The notes below the pieces were generated by a model. That model was given only the letters and a program-made list of their open reading frames with translations, was not told where the DNA came from and searched no databases. This document shows positions 45,441 to 57,604 of a stretch of DNA of 64,000 nt, piece by piece (positions within the stretch are counted from its first letter, which is position 1; the number at the start of each line of letters is the position of its first letter). Made by a program: the position numbers and the translations under genes. Source of the DNA: Apostichopus japonicus. Lineage: Eukaryota > Echinodermata > Holothuroidea > Aspidochirotida > Stichopodidae. Where the stretch lies: assembly GCF_037975245.1 (NCBI RefSeq), contig NC_092577.1, positions 20,396,898 through 20,460,897 of the forward strand. The letters run 5' to 3'.

Positions 45441-47959
45441 CGGGTGATATCTAAATCTTTCCTCTTCCTTGACTTGTCACCTTTTCCAGCCATTTCTTGA
45501 CATTCTGCTGCTATTTCAGCTCTTACATGGAATGATGCAATCCAACGATGAACAGCAGCCTTGTTGGTTGTGATTCCAATCAGACCACCCTTTGTTTTGG
45601 AATCTCTGTTCATGGTTTGTTCGATTGTCATGTCACATGGAACTCCTGAAAAACCATGGTTTTGTTGTCTCTGGACAGAAAACTCGCCATCTTGAAAATG
45701 CTGTGCCAAGGTAGGATTGCTTTTGGTAATATGCTGCATTTCAAGCCAGTACACTGTTGAGTAGTTTACTCATGGCATCATGGACCGTAGGGACGACAGG
45801 TGAAGATTCCAATCTCCTTCACGAGAAGCACGGAGAAACAGTAAGAGAACTTGCACCATTTCCAAGTACGAGTTCCAATATTGGACTGTCGGTGAAGTTG
45901 AGCTAGTTTTCACAAATTGCAGGTAGTTTTGCAATAGACCTTGAACTGAGGGATCTGACAAAGCTTCTTCAAAAGTTGCTGGAAATGATCTTCTGAGCTT
46001 ATCAAGGGCAACATTTGCAGCAGAAAGGTCTGTTTCAGGAAGGCTTTTTAGGTATGCCTGGAATCTCAGTCGATGAAGAGCTTCATACATTAACTTGTGA
46101 AATCTCACGCTTCTGTTGTAGTGAGATCCACCCATGATACCGTTCAAGGAGCCCTGTGCAACCACTTCTGACTCAATAGCAACATCATCTAAACCACTAT
46201 CTTGAAACCTTTTTCCAATGCATGCCATGAAGCACATCGAAGTATGAAAAGCACCCATTCGGATAATTAAGCGGTTCATAAAGCTCTAAGCTCCGAAGTA
46301 ATATTGTATACACTGTGTCCATTTCAGTAGGGGAGGCATCAATCACTGGTAAGTATCCAATCAGGGACTTGGGGGGAATCGTCTTACACAGGAGTGTGTT
46401 AAACCCTGTCCAACTTGGAGGATGAGCACTTCTTGCTTCTGATTGTGTTTGCCTGATGAGTGCAAATGCAGTGTCTTTCTGGTGAGCTTTTGACTGCATC
46501 TCCACATTCTCCGTCAGGGAAATATCGTTTGCAAATGCCACTGGGCCTTTCCGTTGAACATTAAGGCAAGTACCAATGTTTCTGGGGGGTGCATCAATGG
46601 ACCTTTTCTTTGTTTTCTTGGTTCCTGCTTGTGGGGTTGAAGAGTCTCTGACTTGGAGGGATTCTCTTTGGATCACTATCCCATTTGTGTTGTGGGTTGT
46701 CCCCTTTCCAGTTATAGTTTCCTCCCCAAAGTCATTATTGTCCCAAACAAGTGTTGCAAACCTCCCTTCTTCAATGAAGGTTTAAGGGGGAAGGGGAAGG
46801 TTTAAGGGTCCTTTCTTTGTCTGTTCCTCAGCTATTGCTGTGTCATGTTCCAAAACAGCAGAATGAGACACAGCATGTCCAAATCCATTCAGAATTCCAA
46901 TCAACTTTGCAGATCCTGTCATATGCCTAACAGTCATACCAAGTGCAAGGTGTTTTGGCATCTGCTTTCTTCCTGATGAGGCATGGTAAATGATGTCTTG
47001 TGCAATGGACACAATCCTCTGGTCATCACTTTCGGAAACTGTTACAAGTCTTTCTTCCTCTGGATCATTAGATGATCCCATCACCCATGCCAGGAAGTTG
47101 TAAATGCTTATGGGTATGATCACTCTTGCTTTATCTAGATTGAGATCTTGTCCACCAGGTGGCCATGGTGTAGTCATCTCTATTGACTGTATAGACTCTC
47201 TTAATTTTCGGGCTGTGAAGTAAATTTCACTTAGCTTAGTACCTTTAGATGGTTCGTTGGTTTGTGTTGATTCATCATCAGTTGTGTCATCTTGACTTGG
47301 CTCACTCAATGATAAATTCCCATCCTCATAAGTTAGAGCTTCTTCGGCTATATCTTTTGCTTCAAGCAATCTTGACAAAACTATCTCACTGTCATTACGT
47401 TTGTTTGGCTTGATAAATTGCAAATGAGGATAGCACCGTTGTAGTCGTTTTTTCAACTTGAATGTCCTGTAACTCGAAGCATCTACATCCTGAACTTTCT
47501 TTACCATCTTGATGAAATGGAGACGCAGTTTATTCATTCTGTAAATTTCATGTTTTTTAAAAATTTGATTATCTATGTATTCTTTGCAAAACTCCTCAAA
47601 AGCTTTTCCATACGTTGTGTCAACTTTTTCAGCTTCATCTTTCTTTGCTTTTGTTAAAAACCTAGTTGAGTCCTTGTAACATGACTTATGGTATTGTGCT
47701 TCTGCTGCAACTAGATCTCTGTCTGCAGCTTTTCTAAGTTGGCCGGCTTCAATTGTTTCACATTTTGTGAGGGGTTCCCGTTTTCTTGCACCAGAATGCC
47801 TGTCACGTGTCCATCTATCAGCATTGCAAATCAAGCATTTGGCTGGAAAAATGTGGGGTCTGTCCGATTTAGAAGTTGTGGCTTCTCTGGATCGCAATCT
47901 GGCTTTCTTAGGTTCTGGTGGTTCGGTAATTTTATCATCTGGAATATCACTTGCATTAT
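45441..47959 (-). pseudogene. Academ-like protein, central part (probable transposase core)
   Basis: Exon 2 starts at 47959 after the acceptor TCACACAG. It encodes CLICNADRW followed by AQYHKSCYKDSTRFL (zinc-binding), a charged linker, then ATLVWDNNDFGEETITGKG near 46750, LPVIDASPTEMD, MGAFHTSMCFMACIGKRF near 46250, and GVPCDMTIEQTMNRDSKTKG near 45630. I suggest the aspartates in WDNND and LPVID plus a later glutamate as DDE-type candidates; this is inference only. Defects are an in-frame TAA at 46782 near a duplicated CCCTTAAACCTTC, a frameshift near 46265, and a TGA at 45770 where the family has a short extra segment. Therefore inactive. Confidence 0.65.
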
Positions 47960-49424
47960 CTGTGTGAAAAGAAGAAAAGAAAAATTGACAGTCAGTTAGA
48001 TATAGTATGAACAAAAGTTTCAACCAACACTTAATGCTCATTCCTGGTTTATTGTATAAAAATTAAAATGCTTATAAACCCCCTTAAAGACTATATTTTT
48101 CAGGTTTAGTTTCCCAACATCACTGGTAATTTTTTTGACAGATGAGTTCTCTATTGCAGACAATTAATTGAATTAACACAGGTCAATATGATGGTATTCC
48201 TCAAGAAGTGAACAAGCAGCCAAAGACCATCAAACCCCTTTCTGTATTGATAAAGTATCAACATTTAAAGTAATACAGAATTTTCTGAGTTTTATGGTTA
48301 GTATAATACAGTAGACCTTAAATGTTCAATATGGCAAAATAATAATTCAATATGGCAAAAGGTTGAAATTGGGGAATAGATTGTTGATACGGTAGGTTAA
48401 TAAGAGAGCCACATATTTCTGTCTTCGATTGAATTTTGATTCAAATACTGTACAGAATGAAAATTCGACCATCAAATTTGCATAAGAAATTTAACTATGA
48501 AGCGTTTAACCCAAACTCACTGTGATAGTAATGAGTCAAGTCAACATTAAAATTGAATTGTTTTGTTTTACTAACTGTCTTTGTCTATTTGCCAATAACG
48601 TCTGCTAATCGAACAAAAAAGTAAGAATTTAAGGATTATTTGCAGCTACCCTTAGATAGCTGGCACTTAATTGGCTTTTAAGTTCAAGGCACTAGCCATA
48701 TATATGGAAATGAAATTCTTGGTGTTCCTTCTGGCCTCGGCGTGGGTCTTACATTAAATGCACCCTGGCATCTAACCCTAAGCCCTTACCCCAGTGGATG
48801 CAGACATGTTTGTGCGAATGGGAACAAGTTGGACGACATTATAAATTGACTTCACAGCATATAGAAATTCTGATACAAAACTTCAATATTACTTTGACCT
48901 ATTTTTGTGCGTAGGTTCATTTAGTGAACCATGCAGCTGTCTTTTGCATGGTCATTTTTCGAAAATCACGGCCAAAATAACAACCTAGGCTTGTGTGATT
49001 ATATCAAAGCCATGCTATAAATACACTTCAAAACAGCAAAATGCGTATATTTCATAATAAAATTTTATCGGACCCCAAGTCAAAACGCAAGCCCTACGAG
49101 CTCGCATTTACGCCTTCGTCATAAAATTACATTGACCTAATTGCACGGCCAAAAAATTCAAATGCCTGCCTATATCATCCATCTCTAGATGAAACCCTGG
49201 TGGGAGGGGGTGGGCAGAGAAGACCCTGGGAAGAGCAGAGAATACCAGGTTATGGGACAGACAGGTAGACTGTAATTCAATTTTTTTTGGGGGGATCCTG
49301 AAGTCGTTTCAAAGCCCCATAGGCCTAGGCCTAATTTTGTAGTGGAAGTGGTACACGGACAATTTTGTTACTTTTATGGATCAAATTCATGCCCTGTTCA
49401 AAGATGATATATAAATGTACTCAC
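47960..49424 (-). other. Intron of the Academ-like gene
   Basis: Bounded by donor CAATCTG/GTGAGT (exon end 49425) and acceptor TCACACAG/ATAATG (exon start 47959). Phases agree: G + AT makes Asp. It is 1,465 bp and holds no further gene; a short open frame running from exon 2 into it is intronic read-through. Confidence 0.7.
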
Positions 49425-49700
49425 CAGATTGAATACTTGACAAATCTCTTCTTTGTTCTGCTTTAGAGAGCTTTGATATGTCAGTAAATCGTTGGTAACA
49501 CTCCCTATGATAGCCAACACTACGACTAGTACGAGTACGAGTGATATCAGTAGGTGAAGAACAGTTTATCAGGTTGAGTTCTGACCAACAATTAGCAGCA
49601 ATTTCTCCATATGAACTTGAAATGGACTTCCATCTCATACAACAATCCTTAAATTTCACAAAGGCTAGCCTCAGAAAAGGGTATAATATTACATGTTTTC
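49425..49700 (-). pseudogene. Academ-like protein, exon 1 with first Cys/His module
   Basis: Reads FVKFKDCCMRWKSISSSYG, then SVGYHRECYQRFTDISKL and ends at the donor after SSIQS. The YHRECY motif parallels YHKSCY in exon 2, so exon 1 holds the first of two similar Cys/His modules at the N-terminus. The start codon was not fixed; an ATG lies further up at about 49785, but that part is not family-like. Confidence 0.55.
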
Positions 49701-50101
49701 CGACAGCATACAGGAACACAACACTCCATGTTAATGTAACACAGTGTAAGTGCATAATGCATTGTACAGTGCATATGTTGCGCAATCACAGCACTAGGAT
49801 TGTGACTCATACATAGAGGGCTCTGATTGGTCAATCTGATAATTTGCTCAGTTTATTAACCAATCATACAAATTGTCTCTTAGCAAATTTAAATGGTTTT
49901 TACTTAATTTCTCTCAAAAGTGCAAATATTTTTAAAAAGAACAAACAGAAATAGATTAAGAAAATTAGGTTTGAATTTATTAAACTGAAGTTGAGTAGTC
50001 CCAGCAGCCATGTGAACGAAAGAGTGTTTTAGATGGCTTCAGCCCATGGCCTAATTCCCATATAGAGGTGCATCTTTGACCCAAACGAGCATGTGAATGT
50101 G

Positions 50102-50188
50102 CTTTTTACGTGACCCGCCATGCGGGATACAAAACGTCACGGCCAAACGGTACTACCGAACCATCCCATTCTGACAAACGAAACTCAG
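50102..50188 (-). mobile_element. Tx1 3'-end fragment with 13-bp target-site duplication
   Basis: The minus strand matches 39562-39648, the last ~87 bases of the Tx1-like LINE, ending in CACGTAAAAAGCAC. It is flanked by a perfect 13-bp repeat, GCATGTGAATGTG (50089-50101 and 50189-50201). It is an extreme 5'-truncated retrotransposition, inserted precisely at the Helentron Rep HUH motif; the Rep frame resumes as HIHMLVWVKDAPLYGN on the other side. Hairpin CCCGC-ATG-GCGGG at the end. Confidence 0.9.
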
Positions 50189-50201
50189 GCATGTGAATGT
50201 G

Positions 50202-51681
50202 TGGGGAACCTCTCTGTTGGAACTCTACTCTGTAGAAATGATCAATGATTTCACCAATTGGATGATACGAACTATACAGGAAACCATTCAGGAACCTGCG
50301 AAACATGTAATCAAAGTGTCGTGCACATGTAACAGGGTCACTCTGGATAAGATTAGACTTGTCATTCCAATTCATGTTTAGTAGTTCTTCGTCTGTGAAA
50401 TCTTTGTTATTGACTGTTCTTCCAAGGATTTTGAGTAGGTCAAGCCACCTTGTTTCAGCAGCAGAGAATGACAGAAACCATGTTGGGATTCCAAGTTGTC
50501 GAATCATTGCAAACAGTTCTTTCTTGGACTTTTCCCAATAGGGAGGGGATCCTCTTAATGTTCGGAATACTCTAAATCCTTCATCTAGAGTCAAGATTTG
50601 ATTAATACTTTCACTTGTTTTGAAATGCTTAGCAGTTCTTTCCCTGTGTTTTTTTCTTTCGCATGCTAAGTGTAACTTTCTGCTGTATTTGGTTTATTTG
50701 TAGCTTCTTGGTTTTGTAGAATATGTTAGGGACAGATTTGGTAAATCTTCTATCTTTGTGACGCAATTGCCATTTACATATTGTGCTATAGTGTACTTTA
50801 TCTTTAGTGTCACTTCTCGGCTGTCCACAAAACAATGTTGGGAAAGCAAGTATTTCTGAATTAGTGTCTTGAAACAAGCCCATAGGTCTATTTCCCTCAT
50901 CTGGTGCTACGCAATAAGCAAGTTGGTTTTTGTTCATCAAATTCTGGTGTGAGCATAGTATCTAATGTACCTGTAGGTTGCATGTCATCATTTTCAGCTT
51001 CTGTCCAATCATCATCTGAATCTGGATCAATTTCATCTTTAGATTGAATTGCGGGAGTTAGTTGTGCTGGAAAATCCATGTTCTCTTTTGTGACAGATTG
51101 TCCTTGTGTAGGTTATGAATTCCTGCCAATCATCATCCATCTTCTGCAATGCTTCATCTCTATATAATTGACTGTTTGCAACAAGCCAGTTTGCAGCATC
51201 AATTACTTTATTGAGCCTGACATTTTCATTTTGAACAGAGTGCTAATAGGAAAGTTTTCTTTTAAATTTGACAGGAATGGCCATGCTCTCGTCTATTCTG
51301 CATGGTAATGTCCTTATTGTACTTGATACATTACAAGCAACATTTACCATATTTCCTTTAACATTCAGTTGTCGTCCTCTAGGTAGTTCTCGTATTTGCA
51401 TGAATGGTATTCGAAGTGCAACTAATATCTCTTCCAGAGATGGTAGTTGCAACTCATTTGGGACAATGGTAAGTCTCATATTATTGTCTAAGCTTTAATG
51501 GAGGTATCTTGTCAGATTTAATGTATTCCTTACAAGTACCATATATCCAAACTTTGTTGTCAATAATAGAAGAATTGTGTAAAGCAATGCATTTAGTGGA
51601 GTTTGTAAGTGTGTGTCCGAAGTTAGTCACACTTTCTTTGTACCATAACTGTTCACAGCAACAGCACGCATTCTGGACCAA
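50202..51681 (-). pseudogene. Helentron DUF6570-like block and Rep N-terminal part with HUH motif
   Basis: From 51681 downward: CCCCEQLWYKESV (Cys motif), a DUF6570-like block (LRIPFMQIRELPRGRQLNVK and VKFKRKLSY), an acidic linker, then Helitron_like_N features GNRPMGLFQDTNSEILAFPT, FRTLRGSPPYWEKSKKEL, MIRQLGIPTWFLSFSAAETR and the nickase motif EFQQRGSPHIHM. His-x-His is the metal-binding HUH motif of the rolling-circle initiator. At least three frame changes or stops (near 51480, 51110 and 50620) show decay. The Tx1 fragment interrupts it right after HIHM. Confidence 0.8.
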
Positions 51682-52147
51682 CTGAAATTGACTTCCAAAA
51701 TATTTTTTGCAATTGTTGGATTGATGATGTATTCCTGGTTAATATCTTCTTTTCTTTTTCTTTTGATACATATTGTGGGTCTTGTTCTAGCTTCTGCCAT
51801 TCGTACTTTGTTTTTTTCTCTCTCTTGTATAGTGAATATTTTGATACCATCATCCGTTTGACATTTTGTTTTTTCTCATTTTGAGAGTATTCCTCTTTTT
51901 GTCTTGTCTTTTTCATTCGTTTCATGTTTTCTTCCATTTCTGCTTGATAATATTCGTTTTTCTTTCTTGTAAGTTTCATTCGTTTCATGTTTTGTTTCTT
52001 TTCAGTTTGACAATATTCTTCTCTTTGTCTTGTCAGTTTCATTCGTTTGATGTTTTGTTTCTTTAAGTTTTTATTTTGTCTTATTTCTTTCATTCTTTTA
52101 CTGTTTTCATACTTTTCACATTGAAGGTATGCATTATTTTTTCTCTT
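51682..52147 (-). pseudogene. Helentron Lys/Arg-rich repeat region
   Basis: Encodes four or five degenerate repeats of about 21 residues around 'KKQNMKRMKLTRQKEEYCQ'. Highly basic and helix-prone repeats of this kind connect the OTU and Rep parts in Helentron proteins; their role is unknown and DNA or RNA binding is plausible. The matching nucleotide repeats of about 63 bp are visible directly. Confidence 0.7.
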
Positions 52148-53139
52148 TCATTGATTCCTTTTTGAATTCTTGGCTCTTTCTTCTTGTCTATATGACTTGT
52201 TATTTGTTCTTAACTTTTGCATACGTTTGACACTACCGGAGTTAGCATGGTTGTCGTCATGCAATTCATCTTTCTGTACATAGTTTTCTTTTTCATCTTT
52301 AAGCTTCTTCCACAAATGTTGCCTTTGTTGTTCCTCTTGTATCCTTTCTATAGATGTTTTAGGGGTTGAAGATTCAGGATTATGTTTTACAAGGCAGAGA
52401 TCAGTATTCTCAAAACCATATACAACATCATAATGATTACTATTTGTGTTTTGTAGATAAATTGCACGTTTCTTCCTGTTCACATTGTCTGTGAAATTGC
52501 CACAAGCTGGATATCGCAACCATTTCCATTGACTACCATATACAGCATATGTATATATGTCAGTTTGTAAAAGTTTGGCAGCAGCCATTATTTCAACTTC
52601 AGTAGACCATACTCCATCATTACAATATGAGATGTCTGAATGTAGTCTTTCACAGAACACCATGAAGGTGGAAGGTGGCATTTCTCAATAGCTTGGACTA
52701 CTACATGTCTTAAAATATGATAATTAGCTTCTGAATTTGTTATTAAGAATGACAAACTTCTAAAGAAGCAATTGCCATCACCTGTTATTTTCCAAACATT
52801 ACATGGTTTTGAAGTATTAACATACAAGATCGGACTGTTGATCTGTGGCCAATTCAAATTACAACTGATATGGATATTTTGTGTATATTGTTTCAACAGG
52901 TCAATCTTTGAAATACTCCATTCATTATTAACTGGAAAGAAAACAAATGCATCATGAGTCTGCACAGAGTGCAAATAAATATCAGTTAATACATCAGATG
53001 AATGTTGGATTGACACATCATCCATAATTTGGGTAGAGTTTGTGCCTGATTGACATTCTTGGTTAGTTCTCCTTTGTTGCATTTGTTGTTGATTTGCTTT
53101 TTTTCTTTGCTGGTAACTCCTTTTCTTTGTTCGTGGCAT
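52148..53139 (-). pseudogene. Helentron OTU cysteine protease domain, N-terminus
   Basis: Starts at ATG 53139 (MPRTKKRSYQQRKK). OTU hallmarks are ITGDGNCFFRSLSFLI (Asp and catalytic Cys), GVWSTEVEIMAAAKLLQTDI and the catalytic His in SNHYDVVYG. OTU proteases cleave ubiquitin-type chains, and several animal Helentrons carry one of unknown purpose. Cys and His are intact. A frame change near 52600-52680 separates the two halves: the first frame runs on as MMEYGLLKLK while the second provides NDGVWSTEVE. Broken but well preserved. Confidence 0.8.
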
Positions 53140-54640
53140 GACTGATGTTTTCTGTACCTTTACTATATAAGCCTACTTTTATATAGTTTGTCCAATATGG
53201 CAATATTGAAATTGAAAGTCTGATTGATATGCAACTTATAAAGGCTTCACTGATATACATGTTAATAGGCCAATTGATATGGGAGTTGATAATGTCATTG
53301 ATATGCAAGTTTATTGGCTAATTGATGTGCAGGGTATCGATATGCAGGCTAACAAGTTCATTAATATTCGATTTGAAAAGCTAATTGATATGCACTTTGT
53401 TTCAATTTTGTTAAATTCTAATTAAAATTCGCAAGGTTAATCAAATTTGGTTTCAGTTTCATCAATTTGGTTTCATGTCTTAAAGAAATGTAAAATTTTG
53501 TTCAATGGTTCTTACAATTTGTTCAACTTTGTTAAAATTTCAGTCATGATTTGTTCAACTTTGGTTCAAGTTTATTCAAATAGGGTTCACAGTAATTCAA
53601 ATTTGGAAGAAATATTTTGCAGAAATCTCCAAATGTTTTCAAGTTTGTTGAATTTTTTTTCAGATTTCTTGAAATTGTGTTCAAGTTTGTTCAAATTTTG
53701 TTTTGGTTTCTTAATATTTGTTATAATTTGCACATTAATCAAATTCATTAATTTTGTTCCACTTTTTGAAGAAACATCATCAATTTTGTTCCACTTTTGA
53801 AGAAATATAAAAGTTTCTTCACCTTATTTCCAATATTTGTTCAAATTTAATTAAAGTTGAATGGTTCATTGATAAGCAAGTTTAAAAGCTGATTGAAATA
53901 AAAGTTGATTGGTTGATTGATATGCAAATTGAATGTCTTATTGATACCCAAGTTGATCAGCTACTTGGTATGCCAGTTCAATGGCTAATTAGTTGATATG
54001 CAAGTTGACTGGTTGATTGATATGCAAGTTGAATAGTTGATTGATATGCAGGTTGAAAAGCAAGTTGATAGGCCTATTGATATGCAAGTTCATTGGTTGC
54101 TTGATATGTAAGTTGATTGGCTAATTGATACGCAGGGTAAGTGATATGCAAGTTGATTAATATGCAAGTTGATATCTGATTGATATGCAGGCTGATTAAT
54201 ATGCAGGTTAATTGATATGCAAGTTGATTAGTTTATTGATATGTAAATTGATAGGCTAGTTGATATAAAAGTTGATAGACTGATTGATATGCAAGCTGAT
54301 TGGTTGCTTGATATGTAAGTTGCTTGGCTAATAGAAATATGTGATATATAGTTTATTAATATGCAGACTAATTGATATGCAAGATAAAAGTTGATTTATG
54401 TGCAAGTAGATAGGTTGATTGATATGCAAGTTGTCTGAATAAATAATATTCAGGTAAATTGATGTAAAAGTTGAATGGTTGATTAATGTTCAAGCTAAAT
54501 TGATGCAAATTTGGAGAATGGTTGACAATAAGTGACACAAAGTGAATAGGCAGCAATGATAGTGATTGATTGAAAACTAAATTAAACTTAGAACAGAGCA
54601 AAATGCTTGTTGACAATATTGTAAGACTGATTACCGTATA
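53140..54640. repeat. Degenerate minisatellite, TTGATATGCAAGTTGATTGG-type units
   Basis: Dozens of imperfect ~20-30-bp units built on TGATATGCAAGTTGAT occur at 53180-53400 and 53860-54510. The middle (about 53400-53860) is a separate simple region of TTCAAATTTGTTC-type units. No gene. It covers the expected upstream region of the Helentron, so the transposon's terminus may be buried in it. Confidence 0.8.
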
Positions 54641-56945
54641 TGAAGTGGGTCAAGAGTGCAAATAACCAGGAAGTCCAACAGGACACCTGAAAAGAAAAGA
54701 AGGAAGCAATTTTGAATATTTGTCATGAATATATATCAGCTAATGGCAATTCTCTAGACCTATTGTTATATTGACTATAGATTACAAAAAGTGATAAGCT
54801 AAAGTATTACCCGACTTGTTGTTGAACAGCTATGTAATCATGTAATGTGTCACTGGGTTGGGTTGGGTTCATGTGAACAGAAGAACTGTCAATATCTCTT
54901 TTCACTTCCACATATTTGGGAAGTATTTTCACAATAAACACCCATGCTGTATTTTTGTTTCCACTGTAAATGCTTGATTTTAAAGAAGTTGAGCAACAGT
55001 TTCAATTATTGTGAAGTGCAAAAATTCAATCAATTGTATCAGTTGAACCCAAAATAAAGCACATTGATGGTTATTAAAGTTCCAAGTATTGTGGATGTCA
55101 CATTTGTGATTTGGTTCTGTTTTTAGAAACTGATACAACCTCTATCCCCTTTAAAGAGGCATAATGGTGGGAATGAGTAATAACCATGACACAAAATATT
55201 TCAAGCAGTGGAATGGGGCACATGTAAAAATTATCATTTTGTGATATCTTGATTGATTTACAGCTCATTTTGTCAGTGCAGCTTAAGATAACAGCCAACC
55301 ATGTTTTTTTTCTAGTTTGTGGCTTGCTGGATTATTTTCCCTGTTCAAATTTTTTCTTGCTGAATGTCAAGTGGACTGGCAATATGTTTTATTTAAGTCT
55401 TTGGTATGACTCAGGCAGAATTCGAAGCCTGACCTCCCAGCTGGTTTACAGCCTTAAGAAAATGGAGTTTCCCAGAGATCTTTTCTCTTTTTTTCTTTTC
55501 CCTAATCAAAATCCCTAAGGTCAAATCAAATACACAGCCCAGAAGGTGTACTAAATAGTTGATTGATTACACAAACCACTGTAGGTATATAGTGACACAG
55601 TGACACATTTAATGTCTGGTATCCATCTACTGTCCATTGACTCAGTTTTTTTGAAAAATTATCATACATATCATTTATCATTAAATACAATTTTTAGTTT
55701 AAACCCTACTCTCCAGACAATAGAAGCTGACAGGACAAAATACCTTTGGAAATGGTAAAAAGTCAATCAGTCAAGCCTGCAAGCAATGTTAAAAGCATAA
55801 TTAAGATTCCCTATTATATGAATGACTAAAAATTAGTTAGTTACAGTGTATTAAAGACTAAAGTATTGTTATATTTCCAGGGATGCAATTTCCAAAAAAT
55901 TGAATGTTTTTTTAATGGACTGAATAACTATTTTTTTTACAGTTTCAATGGTGAAACCATTAATTTTGCCAGTACTATGTTTTTGAAAGCTATTTCAGTA
56001 TTATTTGAGGGGGGGGAGAGCTTCATCACACCATAGACCCCATGGTTTTGCAACACAGGTATCGTCTGTAATGATTTCTCCCTTCCCCTTTTTCCTATTG
56101 CATATCAGCTTTACCAAATGTGCACCAAATTACTGTATTTCAAATACTGCATTGATGATCAATCTGGAAACAATTATGTGTCATTATTCATCACAGTACT
56201 AAGGTAATATTGAAGGCCTGTCTACGATTGGCATAATAAGCTATATTTCTCCAAAATGGTATTCAGATGCAAACAGTCTTTGGCTCTTCAAAATTTGTAA
56301 AACAGGGATATTAACTTGGTTTTCTTGATTTGAGTCTTTATTGGGCACTTAAATAAAATTGAAATGGTTGCATATTCTGAAAATCCACACCACTTGGGTG
56401 GTACTGTATCATCAGATGTACACAAAAATGTTGATCGAACCAATCAATATTATGAGAGGGGGAATACCCCATGTGCCACCCTAAGATGTTAACTGACATG
56501 TTCATTGGTTTACGATAACAGTTTGGAATAAAACTTTGGCCAAAACAGAATACCAATGTTTTCTTTCATTACTCCAATCAAGACTATGATTGCTTCGGTA
56601 TCCTAGTGTAATGATAAAGCTATATTACTATGTACCATCATCATTATACCATGTAGCAATAAAGGGATCATGATATTAATAATGTGAAAATGAACACCTA
56701 GTTTCCTTCATCAGTTCATTTCATTTCAGCAAGAAACATTGAATAGATTTTATTCCTAAATGAAGTGTATGTTTTGGGTCACATAATTTTCATACAATTT
56801 AATTGAATTAGGTCATAAAGGGGTATATGTGTTAACATTTGTTTCCGGTGACCTGTGTGTAATTTGGTGGAATCAGTTAATTCCAATGATGAAATTGTTA
56901 GAATTTTAAAGCTGATTGTATAATTTGTATGAGTACCACATCTGA
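54641..56945. other. Stretch without recognised features
   Basis: Only chance open frames; a G run at 56010-56018. No splice-consistent coding chain or known repeat. Confidence 0.35.
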
Positions 56946-57604
56946 GTAGGGGGTTGAAAGAGCAAGGGAAAAATCTGGGAGGACAAATGACCCCTCCCCT
57001 GTAGCGCCACCACTGTATCTTACTATTTCCATGGATAAAGAATTTTTTTTTTAGTCAAGTTGAGTAATGTCATAAGTACCCTGTGTGTGAAACGTAAAGG
57101 TGGTATGTCGGATGGCTATATAATATTGCCTATATATATAGTATTAATTGGAAAATGTTACGATATAAAGTTTTCTTGGAGCCTGGTATTTAGTCATGTT
57201 TACTTTGTCTGTGATTAAGTATCAAATTCATAGTTTCACTATAAAATTAATGTTCATATATTTAACTCCCAACCTTAATGTCCATCCATGCATACATTCT
57301 ATCAGTCATCACTGCTGATAATAATCTGAAGTGGAGACTGCTGCTTGAACTCTCAAGTACAAAAGTTGGCAAATTGTCCAAAAGCCAAGTTCAATGTTTG
57401 GATAAAGCATGAGGTATCTCATCAGTGGCAACACTAGCCTTAGTAAACCAGGAATTTGGCGGGGGGTGGAGCAAATAGGAGACAAAATAGATTCTTGTGA
57501 GGTGTAAACATGTATCAAATGGGAACAGCTGTGAAATATCCAACCTTCGAAAATATTGCAATTTGAAACCTGATTAGAGAAATTTTAATGAGTACAAGAT
57601 CTGA

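Larger units (their letters stand above)
43135..50053 (-). mobile_element. Academ-like DNA transposon with 12-bp TIRs and 3-bp target duplication
   Basis: The ends are TAGGCCACGGGC (43135-43146) and, inverted, TAGGCCATGGGC (50042-50053), flanked by ATT on both sides (43132-43134, 50054-50056). Ignoring the element and one ATT, the Helentron Rep frame runs continuously (LYGN into AAATDIV), fixing the insertion point exactly. It is 6,919 bp and carries one spliced minus-strand gene with N-terminal Cys/His modules, a probable DDE-type core, an XPG/FEN-like nuclease and a CXC motif. A transposase with an XPG-type nuclease and Cys-rich finger, with 3-4 bp duplications, fits the Academ superfamily. 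The name is from memory and should be treated as probable. Confidence 0.75.
39650..53300 (-). mobile_element. Helentron (Helitron2-type rolling-circle transposon), interrupted
   Basis: On the minus strand the order is OTU protease, Lys/Arg-rich repeat, DUF6570-like block, Helitron Rep (HUH, then Y2 region), PIF1-like helicase and AP-type endonuclease. This is the order expected for animal Helentrons, which move by rolling circle. Two later insertions sit in Rep: the Academ-like element (43135-50053) and a Tx1 3' fragment (50102-50188). Frames are broken throughout. True ends were not found: the low-coordinate end abuts the Tx1 LINE at 39648-39650, and the high-coordinate end merges into a minisatellite. 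The RPA-like gene at 22.6-25.7 kb, in the same orientation, may be its companion gene separated by the Tx1 insertion. Confidence 0.8.

Noticed and set aside
53180-54510. CRISPR-like array of short repeats
   Set aside because: Units are degenerate, contiguous and without unique spacers, in an animal genome; it is a minisatellite.
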